A stretch of DNA of 54,365 bases, taken from the IMG/VR virus record IMGVR_UViG_3300021226_000131, positions 1 to 54,365 of that record; one strand, given 5' to 3'. The DNA is from a virus. The position numbers were made by a program, and so were the translations under genes. Under the pieces are notes generated by a model, which was not told where the DNA came from, ran no database searches, and saw only the letters and a list, made by a program, of their open reading frames with translations. Below, in pieces: positions 14,050 to 20,348 of the stretch (positions are counted from its first letter, which is position 1; each line of letters starts with the position of its first letter).

Positions 14050-14210
14050 TCTACTTTGAAACAGACCAACCCCACTTTGTGGTCTGGCCTTACCTTGCCG
14101 TTGGGGTTCGTGATGAACTCTGGATCGGCATCGGCTGGCTCAACTTTGAGATCGGCTGGCGCAACGGCGACGGCGGTTGGGGTAACCACACTGAGGAGAA
14201 AAAATGTTAA
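14046..14210 (+). CDS. Small aromatic-rich protein (54 aa)
   Basis: MIYFETDQPHFVVWPYLAVG, then D-E-L-W-I-G-I-G-W-L-N-F-E-I-G-W-R-N-G. Alternating aromatic and Gly residues suggest a small beta sheet. ATG at 14046 is in an ATGA overlap with the mosaic gene. Not recognised. Confidence 0.65.
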   Translation: MIYFETDQPHFVVWPYLAVGVRDELWIGIGWLNFEIGWRNGDGGWGNHTEEKKC

Positions 14211-14299
14211 CTGGAATTCTTATTGGGCTCGGCATCGCGGCAGTGATTGCGCTTGTCGGTTACATCTACGCCATTTGCAAATGGGGAGGCCTGTTTTGA
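14204..14299 (+). CDS. Single-span membrane micro-protein (31 aa)
   Basis: MLTGILIGLGIAAVIALVGY then I-Y-A-I-C-K-W-G-G-L-F: nearly the whole chain is one transmembrane helix with a short positively charged end. GAGGAGAAAAA precedes the ATG. Its stop overlaps the TTG start of the glutaredoxin fragment. Function unknown; phages often carry such inner-membrane micro-proteins in early accessory clusters. Confidence 0.65.
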   Translation: MLTGILIGLGIAAVIALVGYIYAICKWGGLF

Positions 14300-14370
14300 A
14301 CATCACCATCTACACCAAATCAGGTTGCCCAAACTGCACGACAGCCAAGCTGCGGGAGAAGAACGCATGA
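14296..14370 (+). pseudogene. Truncated glutaredoxin fused to the AKLREKNA junction tail (24 aa)
   Basis: From TTG at 14296 (GGAGG 8-12 bases upstream) the frame reads M-N-I-T-I-Y-T-K-S-G-C-P-N-C-T-T-A-K, the first strand and the C-P-N-C active site of a glutaredoxin/NrdH-type protein, and then jumps at A-K into L-R-E-K-N-A and stop. A glutaredoxin is normally 75-85 residues, so over two-thirds is missing. The break coincides with the 30-bp junction repeat, pointing to recombination there. It may still be translated because it lies between overlapping genes. Confidence 0.7.
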
Positions 14371-14372
14371 GC
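14343..14372 (+). repeat. Junction repeat, copy D (30 bp, identical to 13184-13213)
   Basis: Perfect copy of 13184-13213. Here it follows a glutaredoxin remnant instead of a full mosaic gene and again supplies the ribosome-binding site and ATG of the next gene. Confidence 0.9.
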
Positions 14373-14561
14373 AAACCTGAGACTGTCATGAGCATCAACG
14401 GCTCGTACACTTTTGAAGAAGCAGACGAGAAGCGCAGCAAGCTGCGCGACCCCGAACGCTACGGCCTGTTCTGCATTTGCACGAAAGAAAACACGCAGCT
14501 CTGGTGCGTCATGCCCAAAGAAATTTTGAACGCCATCATGAACCACAAGGAGCGGACATGA
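14367..14561 (+). CDS. Small hypothetical protein (64 aa)
   Basis: ATG at 14367 lies at the end of the junction repeat. The chain has S-I-N-G-S-Y-T-F-E-E-A-D-E-K-R-S-K and F-C-I-C-T-K-E-N-T-Q-L-W-C-V, a polar first half and a beta-like Cys-containing second half. Not recognised. Confidence 0.7.
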   Translation: MSKPETVMSINGSYTFEEADEKRSKLRDPERYGLFCICTKENTQLWCVMPKEILNAIMNHKERT

Positions 14562-14776
14562 ACTGCTGCGACGAATACGGCAACTGCAACCAAGGCCGCG
14601 ACTGCCCGGTGCGCAAGGAGCGCCAGGATTGCCCACACTGCGGGGGCCTGGGCTACGACGCCAGCGGTCTGAAATGCACCTGCCAGCCGGACCACTTTGG
14701 CAACACGCTGGCCTGGATCCTGGGCGGGTTCATCGCCGTGATGCTGGTCTTGATGACGATCAGGAGCTGTGCATGA
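14558..14776 (+). CDS. Cys-rich protein with C-terminal membrane anchor (72 aa)
   Basis: The first 45 residues contain many Cys, including C-P-H-C-G-G-L-G-Y and C-T-C-Q, like a DnaJ-type zinc knuckle. The last 22 residues (A-W-I-L-G-G-F-I-A-V-M-L-V-L-M-T-I) form one transmembrane helix, which would leave the zinc-binding part in the cytoplasm. ATGA overlaps on both sides. Function unknown. Confidence 0.72.
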   Translation: MNCCDEYGNCNQGRDCPVRKERQDCPHCGGLGYDASGLKCTCQPDHFGNTLAWILGGFIAVMLVLMTIRSCA

Positions 14777-14922
14777 TTTACATACCGTACACCGGCCCCG
14801 CAAAACCCATCCCAACTTGGCGCAGGCCAAAAATCGACTACGTTGAAGCTGTTGTATTTTTGTCTGGAATTTTGATAACAGGACTTGATGTTTTTGCGTG
14901 GCGAGCGAACATGCCACTGTGA
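14773..14922 (+). CDS. Small membrane protein (49 aa)
   Basis: Polar, Pro-rich N-terminus (M-I-Y-I-P-Y-T-G-P-A-K-P) followed by one hydrophobic segment (A-V-V-F-L-S-G-I-L-I-T-G-L-D-V-F-A-W). The ATG is fixed by an ATGA overlap. Not recognised. Confidence 0.65.
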   Translation: MIYIPYTGPAKPIPTWRRPKIDYVEAVVFLSGILITGLDVFAWRANMPL

Positions 14923-14973
14923 TTTTTAAAGCCGGATTTCCCGGCGAAAAACGGAAGCTGAAAGGAGCAACCA

Positions 14974-15381
14974 ATGTTTGATCGGACCATAGTCCACCAG
15001 GCGCCAGGCCACATCCGCGCCGAAATAACCGTCACTGAAAAACGCGCACCGACCGACGATTCGGTGCGGCTGTTGCGCGAAATGGAGGCCAAGGCAAAGG
15101 CCGAAGTCATCAAAGCGGTGGCCATCAACGACAACCTGTTCAACGGCGTGATTCACACGATGTTTGACACGCTCTCGTATCGAACCACGGTGCGGATGGT
15201 TTATTCGATGAACGGGAAAAAGCTCACCACGGATTACCACATCGATGATTCAAGATCGCTGGACGATTCGATAACGGGGTTGATCGATGCCGTCGCTCGG
15301 GACATTGCCATCGAGATTTTTCGCAAGCCGATATCAGAGGCGATGAAAGCAAACCACGGAATTTTCGGGAGCAACAAATGA
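14974..15381 (+). CDS. Hypothetical phage protein (135 aa)
   Basis: Starts MFDRTIVHQAPGHIRAEITV after a GAAAGGAG ribosome-binding site. The middle is helical and charged (L-L-R-E-M-E-A-K-A-K-A-E-V-I-K-A-V); later strands contain Y-R-T-T-V-R-M-V-Y-S-M. No Cys, no membrane segment, no family recognised. It starts about 50 bases after the previous gene and ends in an ATGA overlap. Confidence 0.75.
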   Translation: MFDRTIVHQAPGHIRAEITVTEKRAPTDDSVRLLREMEAKAKAEVIKAVAINDNLFNGVIHTMFDTLSYRTTVRMVYSMNGKKLTTDYHIDDSRSLDDSITGLIDAVARDIAIEIFRKPISEAMKANHGIFGSNK

Positions 15382-15599
15382 AAGTCCACAAAGTAATCTG
15401 GTTCACCAGCGGCAAGGGCCTGGTTGGCATCGTTGAGGCCACGCAGGATGACGGCGAGCACGGCTATTGGATCGCGCCTTGCGACGGTTTCAACGAGGTG
15501 ATCGACCAGAACCTGGTCGCGGTGCAGGGAGCGCGGTTTCCGGACCACGCGGGTCTGGCGTTGTTTGGAGGTGGCCATGAAAAAACGACCAGTAATTGA
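15378..15599 (+). CDS. Hypothetical phage protein (73 aa)
   Basis: Reads MKVHKVIWFTSGKGLVGIVE, then Y-W-I-A-P-C-D-G-F-N-E and G-A-R-F-P-D-H-A-G-L-A-L-F-G-G. Small beta-rich fold likely. It overlaps the following HNH gene by 23 bases. Not recognised. Confidence 0.7.
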   Translation: MKVHKVIWFTSGKGLVGIVEATQDDGEHGYWIAPCDGFNEVIDQNLVAVQGARFPDHAGLALFGGGHEKTTSN

Positions 15600-16026
15600 A
15601 CGCCTGATGGACAAAATCCAGCGCGTGCCTTTCTCTGGTTGCTGGATTTGGACGGGAACAACAGCTCGTGGCGAATATGGCCTGATTGGCAACGGATACA
15701 CCGAAGCAGGAAATGCACGGATGGTCTACACGCACAGAGTTTCATTCCAGCACTTTGTTGGCGAGATACCGCCGGGCCAAGAGGTTTGCCATCATTGCGA
15801 TGTGCCAAGTTGTTGCAACCCAGAGCACCTTTTTTCAGGCACCCACAGTGAAAACATGCAAGACATGATTTCCAAGAAACGAGGCGACGCCTATCGCCGA
15901 GGATCACAAACAGAATGCCAGCGAGGCCACAGCCTGACTGGTGAGAACCTTCGCATCCGGCCTGACGGCCGACGTTATTGCCACCAATGCAAACTGGACT
16001 CGCAGCGCGCCAGGAGAATTAAATGA
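15577..16026 (+). CDS. HNH endonuclease
   Basis: 149 residues from ATG at 15577, which follows GGAGG (a start four codons earlier lacks one). The HNH zinc-finger core is clear: Y-T-H-R-V-S-F, then V-C-H-H-C-D-V-P-S-C-C-N-P-E-H-L-F and G-T-H-S-E-N-M-Q-D-M. A second Cys pair near the end (C-H-Q-C) makes an additional zinc site. This type is common as a free-standing homing-like nuclease in phages; here it interrupts the accessory cluster just upstream of the recombination genes. A role in phage DNA processing cannot be excluded. Confidence 0.9.
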   Translation: MKKRPVIERLMDKIQRVPFSGCWIWTGTTARGEYGLIGNGYTEAGNARMVYTHRVSFQHFVGEIPPGQEVCHHCDVPSCCNPEHLFSGTHSENMQDMISKKRGDAYRRGSQTECQRGHSLTGENLRIRPDGRRYCHQCKLDSQRARRIK

Positions 16027-16976
16027 CAACAGAAATCATTGTGCCGAACAGCCAAGAACACTGGCTTGAGCTTCGCAAACAAGACGTCACTTCCACCGAG
16101 TCAGCGTGCTTGTTTGGTGAAAGCCCCTACATGACCCACTTTGATTTGTGGCACCGCAAGCGCACAGGTGTTGTTCCAGAGTTCAAAGCAAACGAGCGCG
16201 TTCTTTGGGGCCAGCGACTTGAGTCGGCAATTGCTTATGGAATCGCTGAAGAACAAGGGTGGGACGTTAAGCCGATGAAAGAGTATTTGAGAAATCCAGA
16301 CTTACGCATGGGTAGCTCGTTTGATTTTGTCATCACGAATCTTGGAGAACCCGTCCATCTGGAAATCAAAAACGTGGACTACCTTGCATTTCGGGATGGA
16401 TGGCTGGAACACGACGATGGGTCCATCGAGGCCCCAATCCACATTGAGCTTCAAGTTCAGCACCAGATGGCCGTGAGCGGTTTCAAGCGCGCGTTCATCG
16501 GCGCGTTCATCGCGGGCAACCGTGGCGTGGTGATCGAGCGCCTGCGCGACGACGATGTGATCGCAGCGATCCGCGCCAAGGTGGCCGATTTCTGGCGCAC
16601 GGTGGACGCAGGCCTGGAGCCCGAGCCCGTGATGCCAGGCGACGCTGAGGTGATCATTCGCATGAACCAGTACGCCAAGCCGGGAAAAATTCTGAGCGCA
16701 GAGGGCGACGACACCCTGGCCGAAATGCTGGAGCGGTACAAAAAAGCCGCCGCCGCCGAGAAGAACGCCAAGGAGGACAAGGAAGTCGCCAAGGCTGAAA
16801 TTTTCCAGCACATCGGGGACGCCGAAAAGGTGCTCACCAACGCCTGGAGCGTGAGCTGCGCGATGCAGGCCGACACCCCGCCAACGCTGATCACCGAATC
16901 GATGGTGGGCCAGTCCTACGGCGGCCGATCGGGGTTCCGAAATCTTCGAATTTACCCACGCAAGCCCACGAAATGA
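16023..16976 (+). CDS. YqaJ-type viral recombinase (exonuclease)
   Basis: 317 residues. The N-terminal 200 residues fit the YqaJ / lambda-exonuclease fold: S-Q-E-H-W-L-E-L-R-K ... T-S-T-E-S-A-C-L-F-G-E-S-P-Y, the G-x-x-L-E-S-A-I-A segment, S-S-F-D-F (catalytic D) and H-L-E-I-K-N-V (E and K). A Lys/Glu/Ala helix follows and the end is short and basic. It degrades DNA 5' to 3' to make single-stranded ends for the RecT protein encoded next, a standard phage recombination pair. ATGA overlap with the HNH gene. Confidence 0.93.
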   Translation: MTTEIIVPNSQEHWLELRKQDVTSTESACLFGESPYMTHFDLWHRKRTGVVPEFKANERVLWGQRLESAIAYGIAEEQGWDVKPMKEYLRNPDLRMGSSFDFVITNLGEPVHLEIKNVDYLAFRDGWLEHDDGSIEAPIHIELQVQHQMAVSGFKRAFIGAFIAGNRGVVIERLRDDDVIAAIRAKVADFWRTVDAGLEPEPVMPGDAEVIIRMNQYAKPGKILSAEGDDTLAEMLERYKKAAAAEKNAKEDKEVAKAEIFQHIGDAEKVLTNAWSVSCAMQADTPPTLITESMVGQSYGGRSGFRNLRIYPRKPTK

Positions 16977-17066
16977 TGGTACACTGTTTGTAAATTCCAA
17001 ACGGAACCCCCAGACGGAATCCACCCCGCAGCCGGTCGGCCACCGGCGTTTTCAGGAGCAACTCAA
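16977..17066 (+). promoter_or_regulatory. RecT leader: inverted repeats and hairpin
   Basis: The gap between exonuclease and recT contains GTTTG-taaattc-CAAAC (16986-17002) and a GC-rich hairpin GCCGGT-cggcc-ACCGGC (17031-17047) followed by GTTTTC and then the AGGAG of recT. The hairpin could attenuate transcription or shield translation; the T run is too short for a confident terminator. Confidence 0.35.
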
Positions 17067-17924
17067 ATGAGTCAAGTCGCTGTAATCAACGAAGTCAGAA
17101 GCGCCATTGAGCGCATGTCCCCGCAATTTAAAGCAGCCCTGCCAGCGCACGTGAACGTTGACAAGTTTGTGCGCGTCACCCTGACGGCCGTGCAAACCAA
17201 CCCCAACTTGCTGGAGGCTGATCGCCGCACGCTTTTTGCCGCTGCCACCAAGGCCGCGCAGATGGGCTTGCTGCCAGACGGCCGCGAGGGCGCGATCGTC
17301 ACTTTCAAAGGCCAGGCGCAATGGATGCCAATGGTCGCAGGCATCATGAAGCTGGTGCGCAACTCGGGCGAGATCAGCACCTGGTCGGTCCAGGCGGTCT
17401 ACGAGAACGACACCTTCGATTTCTGCCTGGGCGACGAAGAGCACATCACGCACAAGCCCAACCTGTCCAACCGGGGCAAGCTGATTGCGGTCTACTCCAT
17501 CGTAACAATGAAGGACGGCGAAAAGTCCCGCGAGGTCATGAGCGTCGAGGACGTCAACCAGATCCGCGCACGCAGCCGCTCAGGCAGCTCCGGCCCCTGG
17601 CAGACAGACTTCGCCGAAATGGCCAAAAAGACTGTGGTGCGCCGCCACGCCAAGCGCCTGCCGCTTTCGACCGACATTGACGGCGTGATTCGCGAGGACG
17701 ACGAGCTGTTCATGCCACCCGAACCCGCAGAGGCGCCACGAGAGGCCGCACAAACGCCCGAAACACCATCGGCAACCAAGCGCCCCAGCCGCCTGCAAAA
17801 GGTTGCGGAACAGGCCCCACAGGCCGCCCACGCTGCCGACGCAGACGGCGTGATCGATGTGCCGCACACCGAGGTGCATGACGGCCAGGAATACGTCGGC
17901 GACGAAGCTGACAGCCCGATCTGA
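17067..17924 (+). CDS. recT: RecT-family single-strand annealing protein
   Basis: 285 residues. The core (about 20-200) matches RecT: V-R-V-T-L-T-A-V-Q-T-N-P, A-A-T-K-A-A-Q-M-G-L-L-P-D-G-R-E-G, the strand Q-A-Q-W-M-P-M-V-A-G-I-M-K-L and G-P-W-Q-T-D-F-A-E-M-A-K-K-T-V-V-R-R, the DNA-binding Lys/Arg helix. The tail after about 215 is Pro/Ala/Glu-rich and disordered. It pairs complementary single strands and works with the upstream YqaJ exonuclease. AGGAG precedes the ATG. Confidence 0.95.
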   Translation: MSQVAVINEVRSAIERMSPQFKAALPAHVNVDKFVRVTLTAVQTNPNLLEADRRTLFAAATKAAQMGLLPDGREGAIVTFKGQAQWMPMVAGIMKLVRNSGEISTWSVQAVYENDTFDFCLGDEEHITHKPNLSNRGKLIAVYSIVTMKDGEKSREVMSVEDVNQIRARSRSGSSGPWQTDFAEMAKKTVVRRHAKRLPLSTDIDGVIREDDELFMPPEPAEAPREAAQTPETPSATKRPSRLQKVAEQAPQAAHAADADGVIDVPHTEVHDGQEYVGDEADSPI

Positions 17925-17938
17925 AAGGACCCGAAAAA

Positions 17939-18145
17939 ATGAAATACCTGATCTACCTTGTCCGCGAATCCAACGACCCCGATGGCGACTTCCGCTTGAT
18001 TCGCGCTGGCAGCCCCGCCCAGGTGATGCGCCACCTCATGAAGGACCGTTTCATCATCGAGCGCCCGGGCACGGCCGAAGTGGCCGACTACATGGAGGCT
18101 GGCATTCCCATCGAACGCGTGGCCAACAACGACCTCGAAAACTGA
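17939..18145 (+). CDS. Hypothetical phage protein (68 aa)
   Basis: Starts MKYLIYLVRESNDPDGDFRL; contains A-S-P-A-Q-V-M-R-H-L-type helix residues and ends with an acidic stretch. Small alpha-beta protein following recT with 14 bases between. Such a gene often follows recT in phages of this kind; function unknown. Confidence 0.72.
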   Translation: MKYLIYLVRESNDPDGDFRLIRAGSPAQVMRHLMKDRFIIERPGTAEVADYMEAGIPIERVANNDLEN

Positions 18146-18277
18146 TTTTTGGGCTGAAAGCGGATGCTGTGTAAGCCTTACCCGTCACAGAAACTGCGGC
18201 TTGACGCTACGGTTGACGGATACGACCACAGACGCAGCGAGTAGGCCCACCCACTTTTTAACCACTGAAAGCAAACC

Positions 18278-18502
18278 ATGGAAAACCAAACCGCATCTTC
18301 TATTCCAACCCCCACCATCACCATCGAGTACACCGTCGAGGAGTTCAACTTCCTGCACGCCATCTTGAGCGACCTGCCCACCAAGTCCAACGCCTGGGTG
18401 CTTCGCAACAACATGGAGCGCCAGGCGCAAGCCCAGGCCCAAGCCAAGAGCATCCCGGTTGTGGATCCCAACGCAGCGCCAGCCGCACCGGCCGCCGAAT
18501 AA
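18278..18502 (+). CDS. Hypothetical phage protein with Ala/Gln tail (74 aa)
   Basis: A Thr/Pro-rich start, then Y-T-V-E-E-F-N-F-L-H-A-I-L-S-D-L-P-T-K-S, a helix pattern known from phage proteins of unknown function, and a low-complexity Q-A-Q-A-Q-A-Q-A then Pro/Ala end. The preceding 130 bases show no convincing gene. Confidence 0.72.
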   Translation: MENQTASSIPTPTITIEYTVEEFNFLHAILSDLPTKSNAWVLRNNMERQAQAQAQAKSIPVVDPNAAPAAPAAE

Positions 18503-18547
18503 CGCGAAACGGGGCCGCTCTCGGGCGGCTCCCACCAAGGAGTACGA

Positions 18548-18754
18548 ATGGAAAACAACCCGAATCAGCTGCTCACACCACAACAAGTGTCCGACCTGCT
18601 GCAGATCTCGGTGGGCACGCTGGAAAACTGGCGCATGCGCGGCCATGGACCGAAGTACCTGAAGCTCGGCGGCACGCATCGCAGCCCTGTCCGGTACCGG
18701 CAGCAGGACGTTGAAGATTTCATGTTTGAAGACGCGAAAGGCGGTGAGAAATGA
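18548..18754 (+). CDS. AlpA/MerR-like helix-turn-helix protein
   Basis: 68 residues: L-L-T-P-Q-Q-V-S-D-L-L-Q-I-S-V-G-T-L-E-N-W-R is a MerR/excisionase-type helix-turn-helix, followed by G-P-K-Y-L-K-L-G-G and V-R-Y-R-Q-Q-D-V-E-D-F, the wing and closing helix of the HTH_17 family. Members act as excisionases or small transcription regulators. Without an integrase in the genome, a regulator role is more likely. CAAGGAGTACGA precedes the ATG. Confidence 0.88.
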   Translation: MENNPNQLLTPQQVSDLLQISVGTLENWRMRGHGPKYLKLGGTHRSPVRYRQQDVEDFMFEDAKGGEK

Positions 18755-19164
18755 ACGACCCATACGCAAGCGAAGCCGACACACTGGCGCTGCTTCGACC
18801 AGACCAGCGCAGCGACGCTGAAAAGAAACTGGACGCCATGCTTGAGGAGCGCGGCGCCTGGGAACAGGGATCCGATGCTTACCCAATCCTGTACCAGTTT
18901 GCGCTGGAGCAGATGGTGGAGCGCGAATCCATCATGCAAGCGATCACCGACCCGGAAAACCAGCCGTCGCAGTTTGGAACGGTGACACTGGCGTACATGC
19001 AGCGCGAGGTTGCGGCCGAGCGTGAGGCGTGTGCGAAGGTGTGTGAAGGTGTTGTTGAGCGTCCGTCTGGATATAACGGCACATGGGAGGGCTATGGCAA
19101 ATTCAAAACCAACATGACCGGCCCTGAGTGCGCCGCCACCATCCGTGCAAGGGGCCAATCATGA
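18751..19164 (+). CDS. Hypothetical phage protein (137 aa)
   Basis: Acidic and helical. Contains V-A-A-E-R-E-A-C-A-K-V-C-E and, at the end, C-A-A-T-I-R-A-R-G-Q, a split motif I have seen in many small phage proteins (E-R-E-A-C-A ... A-I-R-A-R) of unknown function. ATGA overlaps on both sides. Confidence 0.75.
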   Translation: MNDPYASEADTLALLRPDQRSDAEKKLDAMLEERGAWEQGSDAYPILYQFALEQMVERESIMQAITDPENQPSQFGTVTLAYMQREVAAEREACAKVCEGVVERPSGYNGTWEGYGKFKTNMTGPECAATIRARGQS

Positions 19165-19280
19165 CCGACGCCCAGATCGCCATGCTGACCTCCAATATTT
19201 TCCTAGCCGCCTGGCTGGGTAAACACTGGCTCACAGGCCTGCTGTGCATCGCTTACACCGTCGCGGCGCTTCTCAAATGA
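19161..19280 (+). CDS. Membrane micro-protein (39 aa)
   Basis: MTDAQIAMLTSNIFLAAWLG, then K-H-W-L-T-G-L-L-C-I-A-Y-T-V-A-A-L-L-K: one or two short hydrophobic helices separated by K-H. ATGA overlaps at both ends support translation. Function unknown. Confidence 0.62.
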   Translation: MTDAQIAMLTSNIFLAAWLGKHWLTGLLCIAYTVAALLK

Positions 19281-19516
19281 ACCAGTCCCGCGTCGCATCC
19301 CTTGCCGAGTCGGTCATGAACGTGCTGATTGGTTACGGCGTTGCACTGGCCAGCCAACTGGCGATCTTTCCGATGTTTGGCATCCACCTGCCGCTGTCCG
19401 ACAACCTGGCGATCGGCGCCTGGTTCACCCTTATCAGCCTGGTTCGCAGCTACGCGATCAGGCGCTGGTTCAACGCGCGGCTGCACCGAGCCGCACAAAA
19501 GATCGCGGGAATATGA
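19277..19516 (+). CDS. DUF7220-like small membrane protein
   Basis: 79 residues from ATG at 19277. S-L-A-E-S-V-M-N-V-L-I-G-Y-G, then F-P-M-F-G-I-H-L-P-L, a second hydrophobic span and S-Y-A-I-R-R-W-F-N fit the two-span DUF7220 family of phage and prophage membrane proteins. The role is unknown. It forms an overlapping trio with its neighbours. Confidence 0.82.
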   Translation: MNQSRVASLAESVMNVLIGYGVALASQLAIFPMFGIHLPLSDNLAIGAWFTLISLVRSYAIRRWFNARLHRAAQKIAGI

Positions 19517-20097
19517 AAAAACGCAAACCAGCCAAGACGGTCTACGTGTATCGCTACAGCCTCATCGATGTGATGATGGCCAGCCCAACGGAGCCGTTGC
19601 CCGAGTCGCACCGGGTGCACCAGCTTACGCGCATGCATTCGGGCTTGGACGCCATGGAAAAAGCCCCACAGCCCACCACCGACGACTGGCGCGTGGTGAG
19701 CGACGCGGTCAACATCATGGAGACGCTGGTCACAGCGGGTGATCTTTTCGAGATAAAAATTGATCCTGAAACCGGCGAGGCATACAAGGCCCCGATTCCA
19801 GGCATGTGGTACGGATGCGACCAGCAGCCCGTGCACATCATCGACGCCAGCGGATTGCTCAACGACGCCGTGACCGCCATGGCCATGGCGGGCAAGCGCC
19901 ACAAGGCGGGCGGCAACATTCGGCTCGATGGTGCTGGCATCCAGGCCGTGCGCGGCGTGCTGGCCGACTACGCCGACATGCTGGACGCGCTGCCAGCCAG
20001 AACCATGATCAAGGCGCACCGGGAAACCGAGCGGCGCATTCACGAAATATTGGCTGGCAAGAAAAAGCCGCACGATGTTGAGGTCATGGATTTATGA
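19513..20097 (+). CDS. Hypothetical conserved phage protein (194 aa)
   Basis: Lys/Arg-rich start (MKKRKPAKTVYVYRYSLIDV), then a long soluble region with V-S-D-A-V-N-I-M-E-T-L-V, I-P-G-M-W-Y-G-C-D and A-L-P-A-R-T-M-I-K-A-H-R-E-T-E-R-R-I-H-E-I-L. The all-helical second half resembles uncharacterised proteins of betaproteobacterial phages. No motif gives a function. Confidence 0.75.
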   Translation: MKKRKPAKTVYVYRYSLIDVMMASPTEPLPESHRVHQLTRMHSGLDAMEKAPQPTTDDWRVVSDAVNIMETLVTAGDLFEIKIDPETGEAYKAPIPGMWYGCDQQPVHIIDASGLLNDAVTAMAMAGKRHKAGGNIRLDGAGIQAVRGVLADYADMLDALPARTMIKAHRETERRIHEILAGKKKPHDVEVMDL

Positions 20098-20309
20098 GCG
20101 GGTCTGCGCTGCCGGAATCACCATGGCCCTACATCACCAGCATCTTGGGCCCAGGCCTGCACTGGTCGCGCACACCGCAAGAGCTGCTCCGAGCGATCGC
20201 CAGGGCTGAGCACGACAACCGGCACGACGCGGCCGAGCACCTGCGCATCATCTTGGACCTGCGCAACCGGGTTGCTTTCGACGGCGCAGAAAAAACCCCG
20301 CCGGGTTAG
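20094..20309 (+). CDS. Hypothetical phage protein, last rightward gene (71 aa)
   Basis: Contains Y-I-T-S-I-L-G-P-G-L-H-W-S-R and a helical H-D-A-A-E-H-L-R-I-I-L-D-L-R-N. The final codons overlap the terminator hairpin of the opposing transcript. Start set by an ATGA overlap. Not recognised. Confidence 0.68.
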   Translation: MSGSALPESPWPYITSILGPGLHWSRTPQELLRAIARAEHDNRHDAAEHLRIILDLRNRVAFDGAEKTPPG

Positions 20310-20316
20310 GGCGGGG
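20288..20316 (-). terminator. Rho-independent terminator at convergence point
   Basis: On the minus strand CCCCGCC (20316-20310) and GGCGGGG (20302-20296) form a 7-bp GC stem with a 7-nt loop, followed directly by six T (20295-20290). It lies 33 bases downstream of the last leftward gene and ends the late minus-strand transcript. On the plus strand no T run follows. Confidence 0.85.
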
Positions 20317-20348
20317 CAAGGTTCCCAACAGGAACAGGAGACAACCAG

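Noticed and set aside
12661-14372. CRISPR array suggested by regularly spaced repeats
   Set aside because: The repeats are coding, unevenly spaced (hundreds of bases apart) and lie at gene junctions, unlike CRISPR spacing.
18164-18244. 26-residue open frame between two rightward genes
   Set aside because: Only a weak Shine-Dalgarno, no overlap coupling, no domain; the surrounding gap has no other support for coding.
18548-18754. Excisionase implying an integrative phage
   Set aside because: The fold fits both excisionases and small regulators; no integrase gene or clear att site was found on the map.
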